The notes: generated by a model not told the origin, from the letters alone. A stretch of 64,000 bases of DNA from Streptomyces sp. CB02414 (GCF_001905385.1 NZ_LIPF01000010.1:62001-126000); one strand, 5' to 3'. Numbered from the stretch's first letter, positions 24,588 to 33,469 are shown. Numbers and translations are program-made.

Positions 24588-26654
24588 TCAGCGACGCTCC
24601 GAGGCCGTGCAGTCGCGCAGCAGCCGGGCCGTGCGCTCCTCCACGCCGGCCGCGGACGACGCGAACTCGGGTGTGTCGAAGACCTCCCCCGCGATCGGGT
24701 CGCGGGGCATCGCCGTCTCGTCCCACTCGACGGCACCAGTCGTGGTGTCGACGGTGGTGGCGTAGGCGGGGACGTCCAGAACGGTGAGGACGCGAACGGA
24801 GGAGGTGCCGACTGCGGCCGCGTGCGTCAAGGATTCGGAGTCCTCCGGGGACGGGAAATCCACGACGTCCGCGGTGATCGGTTCGGCCGGGGCAGCGGTC
24901 TCCAGTGTGGCGGTGGCCGATTGCCGGGCGGTCGCTCCCTCCGCGCTCCCTCCGCCGCGCTGAGCACGCAGCAGTGCGCGCAGGTCGCGCTCCAGGTGCT
25001 CCTCACTCCCGGCGGCCTCGCGGGCCGCCGACACGAGCGCCGTGGGAGTGGCCTTCGGATGGGCTCGCACGTACCGGGGCATGATCGCGATCTCGTGACG
25101 GAACATCCGGATCATCGCCACGACGGCTAGGGCGTAGATCACCGACAGAGGAGCGGCGCTGGCTATGGAGCTGACCTGGAGGACGGTCAGAGCGGCCTCA
25201 CCGCCCGCGAGGAGGAGCAGCGCACCCGCGACACCGATCGTCACGGCCCAGAACACCCTGGTCACTCGAGGGGTCTCGGTGCTGCCACCGTGCGAGAGGA
25301 CGTCGATGACCAGCGCACACGAGTCGGAAGAGGTGACGAAGAAGAGGGTGATCACCACCAGAGCGACCACGGAGAGGGCCGCGGCCAGGCCGGGTCCGCC
25401 GGAAATCCGCTCGAAGAGCGTGAACAGAGTGGTGTTCGTGTCGACCGCACCGCCCTCGCCGGCCATCGACCCGTTCTTCAGCTGCTCCACGATTCCGGTG
25501 CCGCCGAAGACCGTGAACCAGACGACGGCGATCAGGGTGGGTGCCAGCATGACGCCGAAGACGAACTCGCGGACCGTGCGGCCACGCGAGATGCGGGCGA
25601 TGAACATGCCGACGAAGGGCGCCCAGCTCAGGAACCACGCCTGGTTGAACAGGGTCCACCCGAGCGTCCAGCCGTCGTCCGCGCCCGCGCCGGTGACCAG
25701 GGCGAGCTTGGGCAGAGTCTGCAGGTACTCGCCGGAGTTCTGGACGAACGACTGGAAGAGGAAGGCCGTCGGCCCGATCAGCAGGACAGCGAGCGCCAGC
25801 ACGGCGGCCAGGCTCATGTTGGCGTTGGACAGCCAGCGCACGCCCTTGTCCAGGCCGGTGACGACGGATACGGTGCCCGCCGCGGTGACGATCACGACGA
25901 GGGTCAGCAGCAGGCCGTCGGAGGGCTGGAACCAGCCCAGGTGGGCGACACCCGCCTGCATCTGCAGCACGCCCTGACCGAGCGAGGTCGCGACACCGAA
26001 GACGGTCCCGACGACGGCGAAGACGTCGATGGCGTGACCGACCCACGACTCGATCAGCTTGCGGCCGAAGACCGGCTCCAGCAGCCAGCGGATGGACAGG
26101 GGCCGGCCGCGGCGGAAGGACATGTAGGCCAGCCCCAGGCCGACGACGGCGTAGATGGCCCACGCGTGCAGCCCCCAGTGGAACAGGGCGGCACCGATGG
26201 CGAACCGGCCGGCCTCGGCGCTACCCGGCTCCACGCCGGCGATCTCCGGCGGCGCCATCATGTGGGTCAGGGGTTCCGCCACCCCCCAGAAGACGAGTCC
26301 GATGCCCATGCCCGCCGAGAACAGCATGGCGAACCAGGCGAACCGGGAGAACGCGGGACGTTCGTCGTCCCTTCCCAGACGGATGGCGCCCGCCCGGGAG
26401 AACGCCACCCAGAAGGCGAACACCAGAAAGACGGTGACGAGCAGGACGTACCACCAGCCGATGGTCTTTCCGATGCCGTCACGCAGCTCGGTGAAGGCGC
26501 TCTGCGCCTCCGCTCCGTACGTCGCCCCGTACCAGGTGGCGAATGCCAGTGAAGCGACGATGATCGCGAGAGCCGGCAGGAACACCGGCTTGCTCAGGCT
26601 TCGCCAGGCGGCGGTGACGGGGTTCGCCCCCGGCGCTTCGGGCTGGGCGGCCAC
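24588..26654 (-). CDS. BCCT-family betaine/choline/carnitine transporter
   Basis: The 688-residue protein has the BCCT core with about 12 hydrophobic segments and the signature GMGIGLVFWGVAEPL. WGLHAWAIYAVVGLGLAYMSFRRGRPLSIRWLL follows. Na+- or H+-coupled carriers of this family import glycine betaine, choline or carnitine. The C-terminal extension of about 180 residues is acidic and polar and may regulate activity, as in osmosensing BetP. The GTG start has GGGAG 5 bases upstream. It is divergent from a TetR gene whose palindrome lies between them, suggesting control by that TetR. Confidence 0.9.
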   Translation of the reverse strand: MAAQPEAPGANPVTAAWRSLSKPVFLPALAIIVASLAFATWYGATYGAEAQSAFTELRDGIGKTIGWWYVLLVTVFLVFAFWVAFSRAGAIRLGRDDERPAFSRFAWFAMLFSAGMGIGLVFWGVAEPLTHMMAPPEIAGVEPGSAEAGRFAIGAALFHWGLHAWAIYAVVGLGLAYMSFRRGRPLSIRWLLEPVFGRKLIESWVGHAIDVFAVVGTVFGVATSLGQGVLQMQAGVAHLGWFQPSDGLLLTLVVIVTAAGTVSVVTGLDKGVRWLSNANMSLAAVLALAVLLIGPTAFLFQSFVQNSGEYLQTLPKLALVTGAGADDGWTLGWTLFNQAWFLSWAPFVGMFIARISRGRTVREFVFGVMLAPTLIAVVWFTVFGGTGIVEQLKNGSMAGEGGAVDTNTTLFTLFERISGGPGLAAALSVVALVVITLFFVTSSDSCALVIDVLSHGGSTETPRVTRVFWAVTIGVAGALLLLAGGEAALTVLQVSSIASAAPLSVIYALAVVAMIRMFRHEIAIMPRYVRAHPKATPTALVSAAREAAGSEEHLERDLRALLRAQRGGGSAEGATARQSATATLETAAPAEPITADVVDFPSPEDSESLTHAAAVGTSSVRVLTVLDVPAYATTVDTTTGAVEWDETAMPRDPIAGEVFDTPEFASSAAGVEERTARLLRDCTASERR

Positions 26655-26759
26655 GCATACTCCCTTCGCTCGGCAGCCGCGCGGGCTCGGCCGCGCCCGC
26701 CCCCTTGGGAGCCGTCAACCTCGCGCTTCGGCGGCGGAGAATGCTCGACGCCACCTGGC

Positions 26760-26775
26760 TACACTGATCTGTGTA
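26760..26775. promoter_or_regulatory. TetR-type operator between BCCT and TetR genes
   Basis: TACACTGATCTGTGTA reads almost the same on both strands (only one pair of positions differs, TACAC-T-GATC-T-GTGTA). A second related half CAGATCAGTG at 26800-26809 is the reverse complement of 26762-26771 and overlaps the TetR GTG. Both suit a TetR dimer. Confidence 0.75.
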
Positions 26776-26806
26776 ATTCCGGCTGGCAGGCTAAGTAGGC
26801 AGATCA

Positions 26807-27460
26807 GTGAAAGTCAAAAGCGGAGGAGCGAGGAGTCCGGACTTGACACAGCTCAGCGGCGGGACGGCGGAACACCGGGAGCCTCGGCGCGCCACCACGG
26901 CCCCGCCCCCGGTCGACCCGGCGGGTCTCACACCACGCGCCCGCCTGGTCCTCGCGGTGGCATCAGGCCTGTTCTACGAGCACGGCATCCACGCGGTCGG
27001 TGTCGACACGATCGCCGCCGAGTCCGGGGTGACCAAACGCACCCTCTACAACAACTTCGGGTCCAAGGACGCCCTGGTCGCCGCCTATCTCCGGCAGCGC
27101 CACACGACCTGGTGGCAGCGGCTGGAGGAACGGCTGGAGGCCGCTTCGACGCCGCGCGCCCTGACCCTCTTCGATGTCTACACCGAGGACGCCCTCACCA
27201 GCACCCGCGGCTGCGCCTTCCTCAACGCCGCAGCCGAGCTCCCCGAGGACCACCCCGCCTTCGCCGTGGTCCGCGCGCACAAGAACGCCGTCGAACGGCG
27301 CCTGCGCGAGCTGGTGGCGGAGGACCGGCCCGCCACCGACCCGCACCGCCTCGCCCGCCACCTCTTCCTCCTGCTGGAGGGAGCCTTCGCCCACCAAGGG
27401 GTGCACGGCCGGGGCCTGATCACCGAGGCCCGCGACATCGCACGGGACCTGCTGACCTGA
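26807..27460 (+). CDS. TetR/AcrR-family transcriptional regulator
   Basis: The 217-residue protein has an N-terminal linker, then the TetR DNA-binding domain LVLAVASGLFYEHGIHAVGVDTIAAESGVTKRTLYNNFGSKDALVAAYL at about residues 46-95. The GCAFLNAAAELP segment is common in AcrR-type ligand domains. It is divergent from the BCCT transporter and probably represses it and itself through the palindromes at 26760-26809. A GTG 26807 start overlaps an operator half and has no clear ribosome site; a TTG or later start is possible. Confidence 0.88.
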   Translation: MKVKSGGARSPDLTQLSGGTAEHREPRRATTAPPPVDPAGLTPRARLVLAVASGLFYEHGIHAVGVDTIAAESGVTKRTLYNNFGSKDALVAAYLRQRHTTWWQRLEERLEAASTPRALTLFDVYTEDALTSTRGCAFLNAAAELPEDHPAFAVVRAHKNAVERRLRELVAEDRPATDPHRLARHLFLLLEGAFAHQGVHGRGLITEARDIARDLLT

Positions 27461-27643
27461 TCCCGGCCGCCGGACGGAAGGCATCCGCGTCCGTCCCCCG
27501 GACGGGTCCGGCCGGCGGGCCGTGGGCCGGGACACGGGACAGGCTTGTGCGGCGACGGATCGCCCGATACGCGCCGGCCACCCACCGTGCTCCCGGCGCG
27601 TTGCGCGTACCCCGCTGCCCCTCGCCCCGCGGAGCAGGAGCCC

Positions 27644-28327
27644 ATGACCGAACCGACCAACGCCGACGGGGACACCAGCGGCCCGCTCGCGCCGGCCCCG
27701 GTGCCCGCCCGGTCCCGCCGCCGGGGCCTCGACGCCGTACTCGGTGATCTGCGTGCCGTGGACGGCGCGCTGTACGCGGCAGTGGCGGCCACCTCCACCC
27801 CCACGCTCGACCGTGCGCTGCGACGGCTGTCCCGCGCGGCCGATCATTCGAAGATCTCACTCGGGATCGCCGCCGCACTCGCGCCGGCCGGTGCGCGGCC
27901 CCGCCGGGCCGCACTCGTCGGGCTCGCCGCGGTCGCCGTGACGTCGGCCGCCGCGAACCTGCTGGGCAAGCGTCTGGTGCGCAGGGCACGGCCGGACCGG
28001 GAGGCGGCGCGGGTGACGGTCGACCGGCACGTGCCGATGCCCGTGTCGGCGTCCTTCCCGTCCGGTCACACGGCCTCCGCGGTCGCGTTCGCCACGGCGG
28101 TCGGCGTGGTCCTGCCCGAGGCGGCCGTGCCGCTCGGCGCGCTGGCGGGCGCCGTCGCCTACTCCCGGGTCCACACCGGCGTGCACTATCCCGGCGACGT
28201 GGCCGCGGGCGCCGTACTGGGCATCGCCGGGGCGGCCGCCGCCCTGGCGGCAGCGGCGGCCTCCCCGGTGCCGGGCCTGCGGTCGGTCTGCTCGCCATCG
28301 CGGGCACCGTCCTGCGCGGACCGGTGA
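27644..28327 (+). CDS. PAP2-family membrane phosphatase
   Basis: The 227-residue protein has the three PAP2 phosphatase motifs: KRLVRRARPDRE (KX6RP), SFPSGHTAS (PSGH) and SRVHTGVHYPGD (SRX5HX3D). They form the vanadium-haloperoxidase-like active site, with the second motif His as general acid and the third as nucleophile. Hydrophobic segments flank the motifs. The family dephosphorylates lipid phosphates such as phosphatidate or undecaprenyl pyrophosphate. ATG 27644 has GGAGCAGGAG upstream. It is convergent with the phospholipase A2 gene, 8 bp apart. Confidence 0.9.
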   Translation: MTEPTNADGDTSGPLAPAPVPARSRRRGLDAVLGDLRAVDGALYAAVAATSTPTLDRALRRLSRAADHSKISLGIAAALAPAGARPRRAALVGLAAVAVTSAAANLLGKRLVRRARPDREAARVTVDRHVPMPVSASFPSGHTASAVAFATAVGVVLPEAAVPLGALAGAVAYSRVHTGVHYPGDVAAGAVLGIAGAAAALAAAAASPVPGLRSVCSPSRAPSCADR

Positions 28328-28335
28328 CGGCTGCG

Positions 28336-28788
28336 TCAGCCGAAGGCCCGCACGGCCTGGTAGTACGTCCACGCCGTGCTGTTGCAGGCGGCCTTGGTGG
28401 CGCCCCCGTAGCGGGCGCAGACTCGCTTGAGGTCCTCGTAGAAGGCGCTGTCGAGCCGGGACTTGTTGGCGCTGAAGGTACCGGCGTCCTTGTAGTTGCG
28501 GTAGCCGAAGTCGTGCCGCGCGCAGGAGCTGCTGAAGGGGAAGCCGAACGGGTTGTCCGGCGAGGAGGAGCAGTAGTCGGTGGTCCAGTCGAACCCGTAA
28601 GCGGCCCAGGCGGACTGGTTCGCCCGCGCGGCGGCCCAGGCGTTGTAGCTGGACGCGCTGGTCTGCGTCCAGCTCGCGAGCACCCGCGGCTTGTCGGCCG
28701 GAGCGGCGTCGGCCGTCGCGGCGGTCGCGAGGACGGTGGTCACGGACAGGGCCGTGGCGGCGAGTCCGGTGGCGAGTCTGCGGTGCAT
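28336..28788 (-). CDS. Secreted phospholipase A2 (Streptomyces type)
   Basis: The 150-residue precursor has an Arg-initiated signal peptide MHRRLATGLAATALSVTTVLATAATADA, with probable cleavage after ADA. The mature enzyme has the His-Asp pair in CARHDFGYRNY and paired cysteines (DYCSSS, SSSCARHD, VCARYG, AACNST), as in Streptomyces phospholipase A2, which cleaves the sn-2 acyl chain of glycerophospholipids using Ca2+. ATG 28788 is preceded by GGAGG at suitable distance; the 48-bp upstream extension to 28836 is rejected. It is the last gene before the cupin remnant. Confidence 0.9.
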   Translation of the reverse strand: MHRRLATGLAATALSVTTVLATAATADAAPADKPRVLASWTQTSASSYNAWAAARANQSAWAAYGFDWTTDYCSSSPDNPFGFPFSSSCARHDFGYRNYKDAGTFSANKSRLDSAFYEDLKRVCARYGGATKAACNSTAWTYYQAVRAFG

Positions 28789-28969
28789 TCCACACCTCCA
28801 TGAGGCTGCGGCCCGCCACTCGGGCCGCAGGTTCATGTCAAGATGATGCGCATTTCGACCACCCCTTCACACTTCCGCCGCCCTAATGGCCCCTTAACTC
28901 TTCGGCCCGGCAAGGGATCGGGAAGTGAACAGCCGCCAGCCCCATCCCATCTGCCCCTCAACTCCCCTC

Positions 28970-29357
28970 CGTGCGGGGCGCGTCGAACGGTGGCCGACGC
29001 GCCGGACCGCCACAACTCCCGCCGGCCGGGCACCTTGTCCCGCCCAGGCGCGCGGCGGCCCGCTGGAACTCCCGGTACGGCCGTCGCCCCCGGCGGCCAG
29101 GGCCTCGCGCAGCACCAGGTAGCCCCCCGGGACGGCGAGGTCCCTGCGGCGCCGTGCCGCGGCCTCCGGGTCGGCCGGCACCTCGGGCGGGAAGGTGAGG
29201 ACGGCGTCCCCGGCGTGAACCAGGCGACCGAGCCCGGCCCCAGCGGGACGTCCCGGTCGCCGTCCGGGCTCAGCGTCTGCACCGCGCCGTCTCCACCGGT
29301 GACGACGTACGCCTCCGTGCAGACCAGGCGCGGGTGCGGGCCGGGGCCCGGGTGCGC
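28970..29357 (-). pseudogene. Cupin-domain protein remnant
   Basis: Directly after the PmoA-like stop, three reading frames carry pieces of one cupin. HPRLVCTEAYVVTGG and VQTLSPDGDRDVPLGPG run into VAWFTPGT in one frame. GDAVLTFPPEV and DPEAAARRRRDLAV follow in a second frame, and PYREFQRAAARLG then RDKVPGRRELW in others. The part between FTPGT and GDAVL, which normally holds the metal-binding residues, is absent and the two are fused. So at least three frame changes and one deletion are present. Gene order (Gfo/Idh, PmoA-like, cupin) fits an ancestral operon. The exact right end is uncertain. Confidence 0.8.
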
Positions 29358-30287
29358 TCACCAGGCCAGGGTGTCCAGATGGGCGCCGACCCGGTCGCGG
29401 TCCCAGGCGCCGTCGGCGACCAGGACGCGGTAGCGGTAGGCGAAGGACTCGCCGGGAGGCAGCTCGAACTCCTCGAAGAACGCCCAGGAGAACGCCACGC
29501 TCGGGACGGGGTCGGCGCGCACGAACCAGTGCGAGGGGTGGATCGCCCGCTCCTCGTCGAGGTTCTCGGGCGCGTGCGCGAAGACGAGCGTGGAGTGGGC
29601 GTCGACGTCGTCGTGCTCGGTGGTGAAGGCGAGCCAGGGGCTCTGGGTGCCCATCAGTCCGGCGGCGTCCGCTTCGGTGTCCGGCGCGAAGACGGTGCCG
29701 CCGGTGAAGTCGCGGGGGCCGCGCCACTGGAGTCCGGTGTAGCCGGCCATCTCGCGGCCGGCGGTGGTCGGGGAGCCGAACACCAGTGCTTCCGTGCGGG
29801 TGTTGGTGAGGCGGATCGACCAGTCCAGGGCCCAGGAGCCGGCCTCCTCGTCGACCGAGTGCAGGGTCAGGCCGCGCTCCTCGCGGGCCCACTCGGCGCC
29901 GCCGTTCTCGATCCAGGTGAGGTGTTCGGTGAGCGCGAAGCGGTCGTCTCCGACCGTGAGGCCGGCGAAGCCGTCGTGCCGCATCGAGCCGATGCGCTCG
30001 GGCAGCGGCCGGTAACCCTCGCCGTGGACGTAGCAGTTGCCGCCCCAGAAGTTCTGGCCGGACAGGTGACTGGCCGTCATCTGCAGGCCCTTGTGCCAGC
30101 GGTGGTCGCTGGGGCGGTAGCCGGTCACCGTGCGTCCGGCGAGCGTGCGCACCGGGTGGGCGTAGGGCTTGCGGGACTCGAAGGCGTCGGGGTCGGGGCG
30201 GTAGACGTAGCGGAGGATCTCGGTGCCGCCGGCGGCGGTGACGGCGATGTGGTCGCCGTGGGTGTGGGTGACGCGGAAGGTGCTCAT
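29358..30287 (-). CDS. PmoA-like (DUF6807) protein
   Basis: The 309-residue protein is rich in beta strands and carries the PmoA/DUF6807 pattern HPVRTLAGRTVTGYRPSDHRWHKGL, FWGGNCYVHGEGYRP and HPSHWFVRADPVPSVAFSWAFFEEFELPPGE. The family is named after a methane-oxygenase annotation but is found in sugar operons and may be an aldose-epimerase-like fold. Its start overlaps the Gfo/Idh stop by 4 bp (ATGA). It is followed immediately by the cupin remnant, so this operon has lost a component. Confidence 0.82.
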   Translation of the reverse strand: MSTFRVTHTHGDHIAVTAAGGTEILRYVYRPDPDAFESRKPYAHPVRTLAGRTVTGYRPSDHRWHKGLQMTASHLSGQNFWGGNCYVHGEGYRPLPERIGSMRHDGFAGLTVGDDRFALTEHLTWIENGGAEWAREERGLTLHSVDEEAGSWALDWSIRLTNTRTEALVFGSPTTAGREMAGYTGLQWRGPRDFTGGTVFAPDTEADAAGLMGTQSPWLAFTTEHDDVDAHSTLVFAHAPENLDEERAIHPSHWFVRADPVPSVAFSWAFFEEFELPPGESFAYRYRVLVADGAWDRDRVGAHLDTLAW

Positions 30288-31399
30288 GCGCGCTCCTTAG
30301 GGGCCCAGTCGGGGTGGTCGCCGTGCATGGCCGCGTGGAAGGGGTCGCCGGGCGCGATCTCGCCGGCGAGGACCGGCCGTCCGGTGAACGCCGCCTTGTA
30401 GAGGGCGGCGGCGAAGTCCAGCGTGGCCCGGGCCTCCGTGCCGCTGCCGGGCGGCCGCTCGCCCGCGTCCCAGGCGTCCAGCACGGCGCCGAGCTGCGCC
30501 GTGTGGGAGCTGGGCACGTCCGTCGCCGGGGTGCGCCAGGCGGCGGCGCGTTCGGGGTCGACGTGCCGGGCCGGGGTGTAGGTCCAGTCGTCGTTGCGGT
30601 GCCCGTACAGGTGGGTCAGCTCGACCGTGGCGTCGGCGCAGTCGACGCGGACGCGGCTCACCTCGTCCGGGGAGAGCACGCTGTTGACGACGGTGGCCAG
30701 CGCGCCGCTCGCGAACCGCACCAGGGCGGTGGACACGTCCTCGCTCTCGGTGTCGTGGACCAGGCGGGACGCCATGGCCCGCACCTCCGCCCAGGGGCCG
30801 AGCAGGTGCAGCAGCAGGTCGTACTGGTGGATGCCGTGGCCCATGGTCGGGCCGCCGCCCTCGGTGGACCAGCGTCCTCGCCAGGGCACGGCGTAGTAGG
30901 CGGCGTCGCGGTGCCAGGTGGTCTGGCAGTGGGCCACCAGCGGGGCGCCCAGCTCGCCGCTCGCGATCAGGTCGCGGGCGTGCGCGGCGCCCGAGCCGTA
31001 GCGGTGCTGGAAGACGACGGACGCGTACGCCCCCGACGCCTGCTCGGCCGCCGCGATGTCGTCGTACTCGGCCAGCGACAGGCACAGCGGCTTCTCGCAC
31101 AGCACCCAGGCGCCCGCCTTGAGCGCGGCCACCGCCTGTTCCCGGTGCAGGGACGGCGGCGTGCCGATCAGGACCAGGTCGGGCCGTACGGCGTCCAGCA
31201 TGTCGCCCACCGACGTGTACCCGGCGACGTCCCCGCCCGCCTCGGCCCGGAAGGCGTCGAGCCGCGCCCGGTCCACGTCCACGGCGGCGACCAGTTCCGT
31301 CCGTTCGGCGTGGGCTCTCAGGGCGGGCAGGTGGCCGCCGGTGACGATGGCACCGGTGCCGACCACGGCGACACGGCGGCGGGCGGGACGTGGGGACAT
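30284..31399 (-). CDS. Gfo/Idh/MocA-family oxidoreductase
   Basis: The 371-residue enzyme has a Rossmann fold, VAVVGTGAIVTGGHLPAL, then IGTPPSLHREQAVAALKAGAWVLCEKPL, the EKP motif of the family that carries the catalytic lysine. Members are NAD(P)-dependent sugar or inositol dehydrogenases. ATG 31399 has GAGGAGG at suitable distance, so the extension to 31459 is rejected. It is the first gene of a two-gene operon with PmoA-like protein, behind a perfect LacI-type palindrome at 31446-31457. The repressor is not adjacent. Confidence 0.9.
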   Translation of the reverse strand: MSPRPARRRVAVVGTGAIVTGGHLPALRAHAERTELVAAVDVDRARLDAFRAEAGGDVAGYTSVGDMLDAVRPDLVLIGTPPSLHREQAVAALKAGAWVLCEKPLCLSLAEYDDIAAAEQASGAYASVVFQHRYGSGAAHARDLIASGELGAPLVAHCQTTWHRDAAYYAVPWRGRWSTEGGGPTMGHGIHQYDLLLHLLGPWAEVRAMASRLVHDTESEDVSTALVRFASGALATVVNSVLSPDEVSRVRVDCADATVELTHLYGHRNDDWTYTPARHVDPERAAAWRTPATDVPSSHTAQLGAVLDAWDAGERPPGSGTEARATLDFAAALYKAAFTGRPVLAGEIAPGDPFHAAMHGDHPDWAPKERA

Positions 31400-31445
31400 G
31401 CGGTCCTCCTCGGACGTCGGCGCACGACGGGCACGGACGCCGGCA

Positions 31446-31457
31446 GAAAGCGCTTTC
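31446..31457. promoter_or_regulatory. LacI-type operator before the Gfo/Idh operon
   Basis: GAAAGCGCTTTC is a perfect 12-bp palindrome, flanked by CA and AC, with the classic central CG of LacI-family operators. It lies 47 bp upstream of the Gfo/Idh start, in the place for a promoter block. No LacI gene is next to it; the LacI at 54.6 kb has a different palindrome. Confidence 0.8.
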
Positions 31458-31607
31458 ACTCGGGCAGACCCTAAGCGGCGGGCGAACGACCGGACAACCC
31501 CCCAGCGTTTGCGGGCACGGCGGACGGCTGGTCGACTGTCGCCGGGGGGACCGGGGCCGGTCGCACCGCGCCGGCGCAGTCTTCAGTCCTCCGGAAGGAA
31601 ACCAGGC

Positions 31608-32201
31608 GTGAGCAACCCGAAGTCGTCGTCCGTGGAGCACAGGTCCGACGGCAGCCAGCCCTGGCTGCACCAGAAGGGCCGCACCATCCAGGAGTTCGGC
31701 ACCGTCAAGCAGTTCCCCGTGGCGCTGACCATGGACACCCGGCTCTACTCCTGCCAGCGGCTGAACAAGGTGCTGGCGGACACCCGGATCCTGCACGACC
31801 TGTACAAGAAGTACCACTGGCTGATGCGCGGGGCGACGTTCTACCAACTGCACCTGCTGCTGGACAAGCACGCCGGCGAGCAGCTGGAGCTGATCGACAC
31901 GGTCGCCGAGCGCGTCCAGACGCTCGGCGGCGTCGCCATCGGCGATCCCCGGCACGTCGCCGAGATCACCACCGTGCCGCGTCCCCCGGACGGCGTCGAG
32001 GAGGTGCCGGCGATGCTGTCGCGGCTGCTGGAGGCGCACGAGCTGATCCTTGCCGACTGCCACGACGCGGCCGCGCGCACCCAGGAGATGGGCGACGACG
32101 GCACCAACGACATCCTCGTCTCCGACGTCGTGCGCACCAACGAACTCCAGGCGTGGTTCGTGGCCGAGCACCTGGTGGACACGCCGCTGGTGCACGCCTG
32201 A
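31608..32201 (+). CDS. Dps-family ferritin-like protein
   Basis: The 197-residue protein has the Dps four-helix core with ferroxidase residues in YKKYHWLMRGATFY and LLLDKHAGEQLELIDTVAER, plus a charged N-terminal tail of about 50 residues. Dps proteins form dodecamers that oxidise and store iron and shield DNA in stress and stationary phase. GTG 31608 has GGAAGGAA upstream. It is followed by a hairpin at 32214-32246 and preceded by the divergent Gfo/Idh operon. Confidence 0.88.
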   Translation: MSNPKSSSVEHRSDGSQPWLHQKGRTIQEFGTVKQFPVALTMDTRLYSCQRLNKVLADTRILHDLYKKYHWLMRGATFYQLHLLLDKHAGEQLELIDTVAERVQTLGGVAIGDPRHVAEITTVPRPPDGVEEVPAMLSRLLEAHELILADCHDAAARTQEMGDDGTNDILVSDVVRTNELQAWFVAEHLVDTPLVHA

Positions 32202-32205
32202 GTTC

Positions 32206-32219
32206 CCGTCACGTGACGG
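32206..32219. promoter_or_regulatory. Perfect 14-bp palindrome CCGTCACGTGACGG
   Basis: The sequence CCGTCACGTGACGG is self-complementary and lies just after the Dps stop codon. It overlaps the start of the hairpin at 32214-32246. It may be part of a terminator or an operator for the following membrane gene; neither can be decided from sequence. Confidence 0.45.
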
Positions 32220-32246
32220 CGGCGGCCCCCCGGAGGGCTGCCGTCA
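32214..32246 (+). terminator. Probable terminator after dps
   Basis: TGACGGC at 32214-32220 pairs with GCCGTCA at 32240-32246, with further partial pairing inside (GGCC/GGGC). It is 12 bp after the Dps stop and there is no T tract, as is usual for GC-rich actinobacterial terminators. Confidence 0.55.
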
Positions 32247-32313
32247 CCCTCCGTGCACCCGGGCGGGGGCGTCCGTGATGCCCCCGTCCCCCTTCTGTGA
32301 AAGCGTCCGGCAC

Positions 32314-33378
32314 ATGGCCCACTCGTCCCACGGCGCCCACGCCGAGCCCCCGACGCGCGGGCAGCGGTGGTCCACGTTCCGGCAGTCGCCGTTCTGGCCG
32401 GCCACCGTGCTGGTGCTGATCCTCGCGGCGGCCGCGGGACTCTTCGCGGGTTCGTACACCTACTCGATGGCGGATCCGACGCCGCACTCGATCCCCACGG
32501 CGGTGGTCGGCTCGTACGAGGAGGCACGCGGCCAGGCCTTCCTGGACGGCCTGGAGAAGGCGCTGAACGCCTCCGTGAAGGTGCACCCCTACGAGAGCAC
32601 GGCCGAGGCGCGGGAGGCGATGCAGGACCAGGAGGTCTTCGGGATCTTCGAGATCCGCGACGACGGGCGGACCGCCGTGCTCGACCTGTCCAGCGCGTCG
32701 GGCGCCTCGGTCGCCCAGGTACTGGCCGACACGGCACCGGCCGTGGGGAAGAAGACCGGCGTCCAGGTCACCGTCCGGGACATCAACCCCCTCCAGGAAG
32801 GCGACCCGCGCGGGCTCGCGATCTTCTACATCTCGCTCGCCGCGGTCATCATCGGTTTCGTCGGCGCGATCCAGCTGAGCGTGCACGCGCGCTCTCTGAC
32901 CCCGTTCGAGCGCATCGTCTTCACGGCGGCCTACGCGCTGCTCGGCGGGTTCGCCATCGCCGCGACGGTGGACTGGCTGCTGAACGCGCTGGACCTGCCG
33001 TTCGTCGAGTCGTGGATGATCCTGGCGCTCACCATGTTCGCGTCGGGCATGGTCTTCACGATGTTCAACACCCTGTTCGGACGCTGGGCGATGCTGCCGA
33101 CCTGGGGCCTGATGGTGCTCCTCGGCAACCCGTCGTCCGGCGGCGCCGTGTCCTGGCCCCTGCTGCCCTCTCCGCTGGGGGCGATCGGGCAGTGGCTGCC
33201 GCCCGGCGCCTCGGTCAACGCGCAGCACACGGCGGTGTACTTCCAGGGCCACCAGCACCTCTTCCCGTTCCTCGTGCTGGGCGGCTGGGCGCTGCTGTCC
33301 TGCACGGTCTTCTGGATCTGGCGGCACCGGCATCCCGGCGGCCGCGAGAAGCAGCCGGCCCACGCCGCGGACTCCTGA
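32314..33378 (+). CDS. YhgE/ABC-2-like polytopic membrane protein
   Basis: The 354-residue protein has one membrane segment near residues 28-45, a large polar domain (about 50-165), then about five or six hydrophobic segments. This layout matches the YhgE/Pip-like or DUF3533 group of ABC-2-type permease relatives. Its function may be in lipid or drug transport, but no ATPase gene is beside it. ATG 32314 is the first good start; an ATG at 32278 is in frame and possible. It is 91 bp before the aminotransferase-like gene. Confidence 0.65.
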   Translation: MAHSSHGAHAEPPTRGQRWSTFRQSPFWPATVLVLILAAAAGLFAGSYTYSMADPTPHSIPTAVVGSYEEARGQAFLDGLEKALNASVKVHPYESTAEAREAMQDQEVFGIFEIRDDGRTAVLDLSSASGASVAQVLADTAPAVGKKTGVQVTVRDINPLQEGDPRGLAIFYISLAAVIIGFVGAIQLSVHARSLTPFERIVFTAAYALLGGFAIAATVDWLLNALDLPFVESWMILALTMFASGMVFTMFNTLFGRWAMLPTWGLMVLLGNPSSGGAVSWPLLPSPLGAIGQWLPPGASVNAQHTAVYFQGHQHLFPFLVLGGWALLSCTVFWIWRHRHPGGREKQPAHAADS

Positions 33379-33469
33379 CCGCCGGCACTCGTCCCTCCAG
33401 GGCGTCTGTTCCGATCGGCGCCCCGCTGCGATCATGAGGCGGCAACGCCCGCCTTCGGTTGGAGAGCAC

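Noticed and set aside
30297..32195. Long minus-strand open frame across the Gfo/Idh and Dps genes
   Set aside because: Shadow frame in the Gfo/Idh and Dps genes; both have motifs in their own frames.
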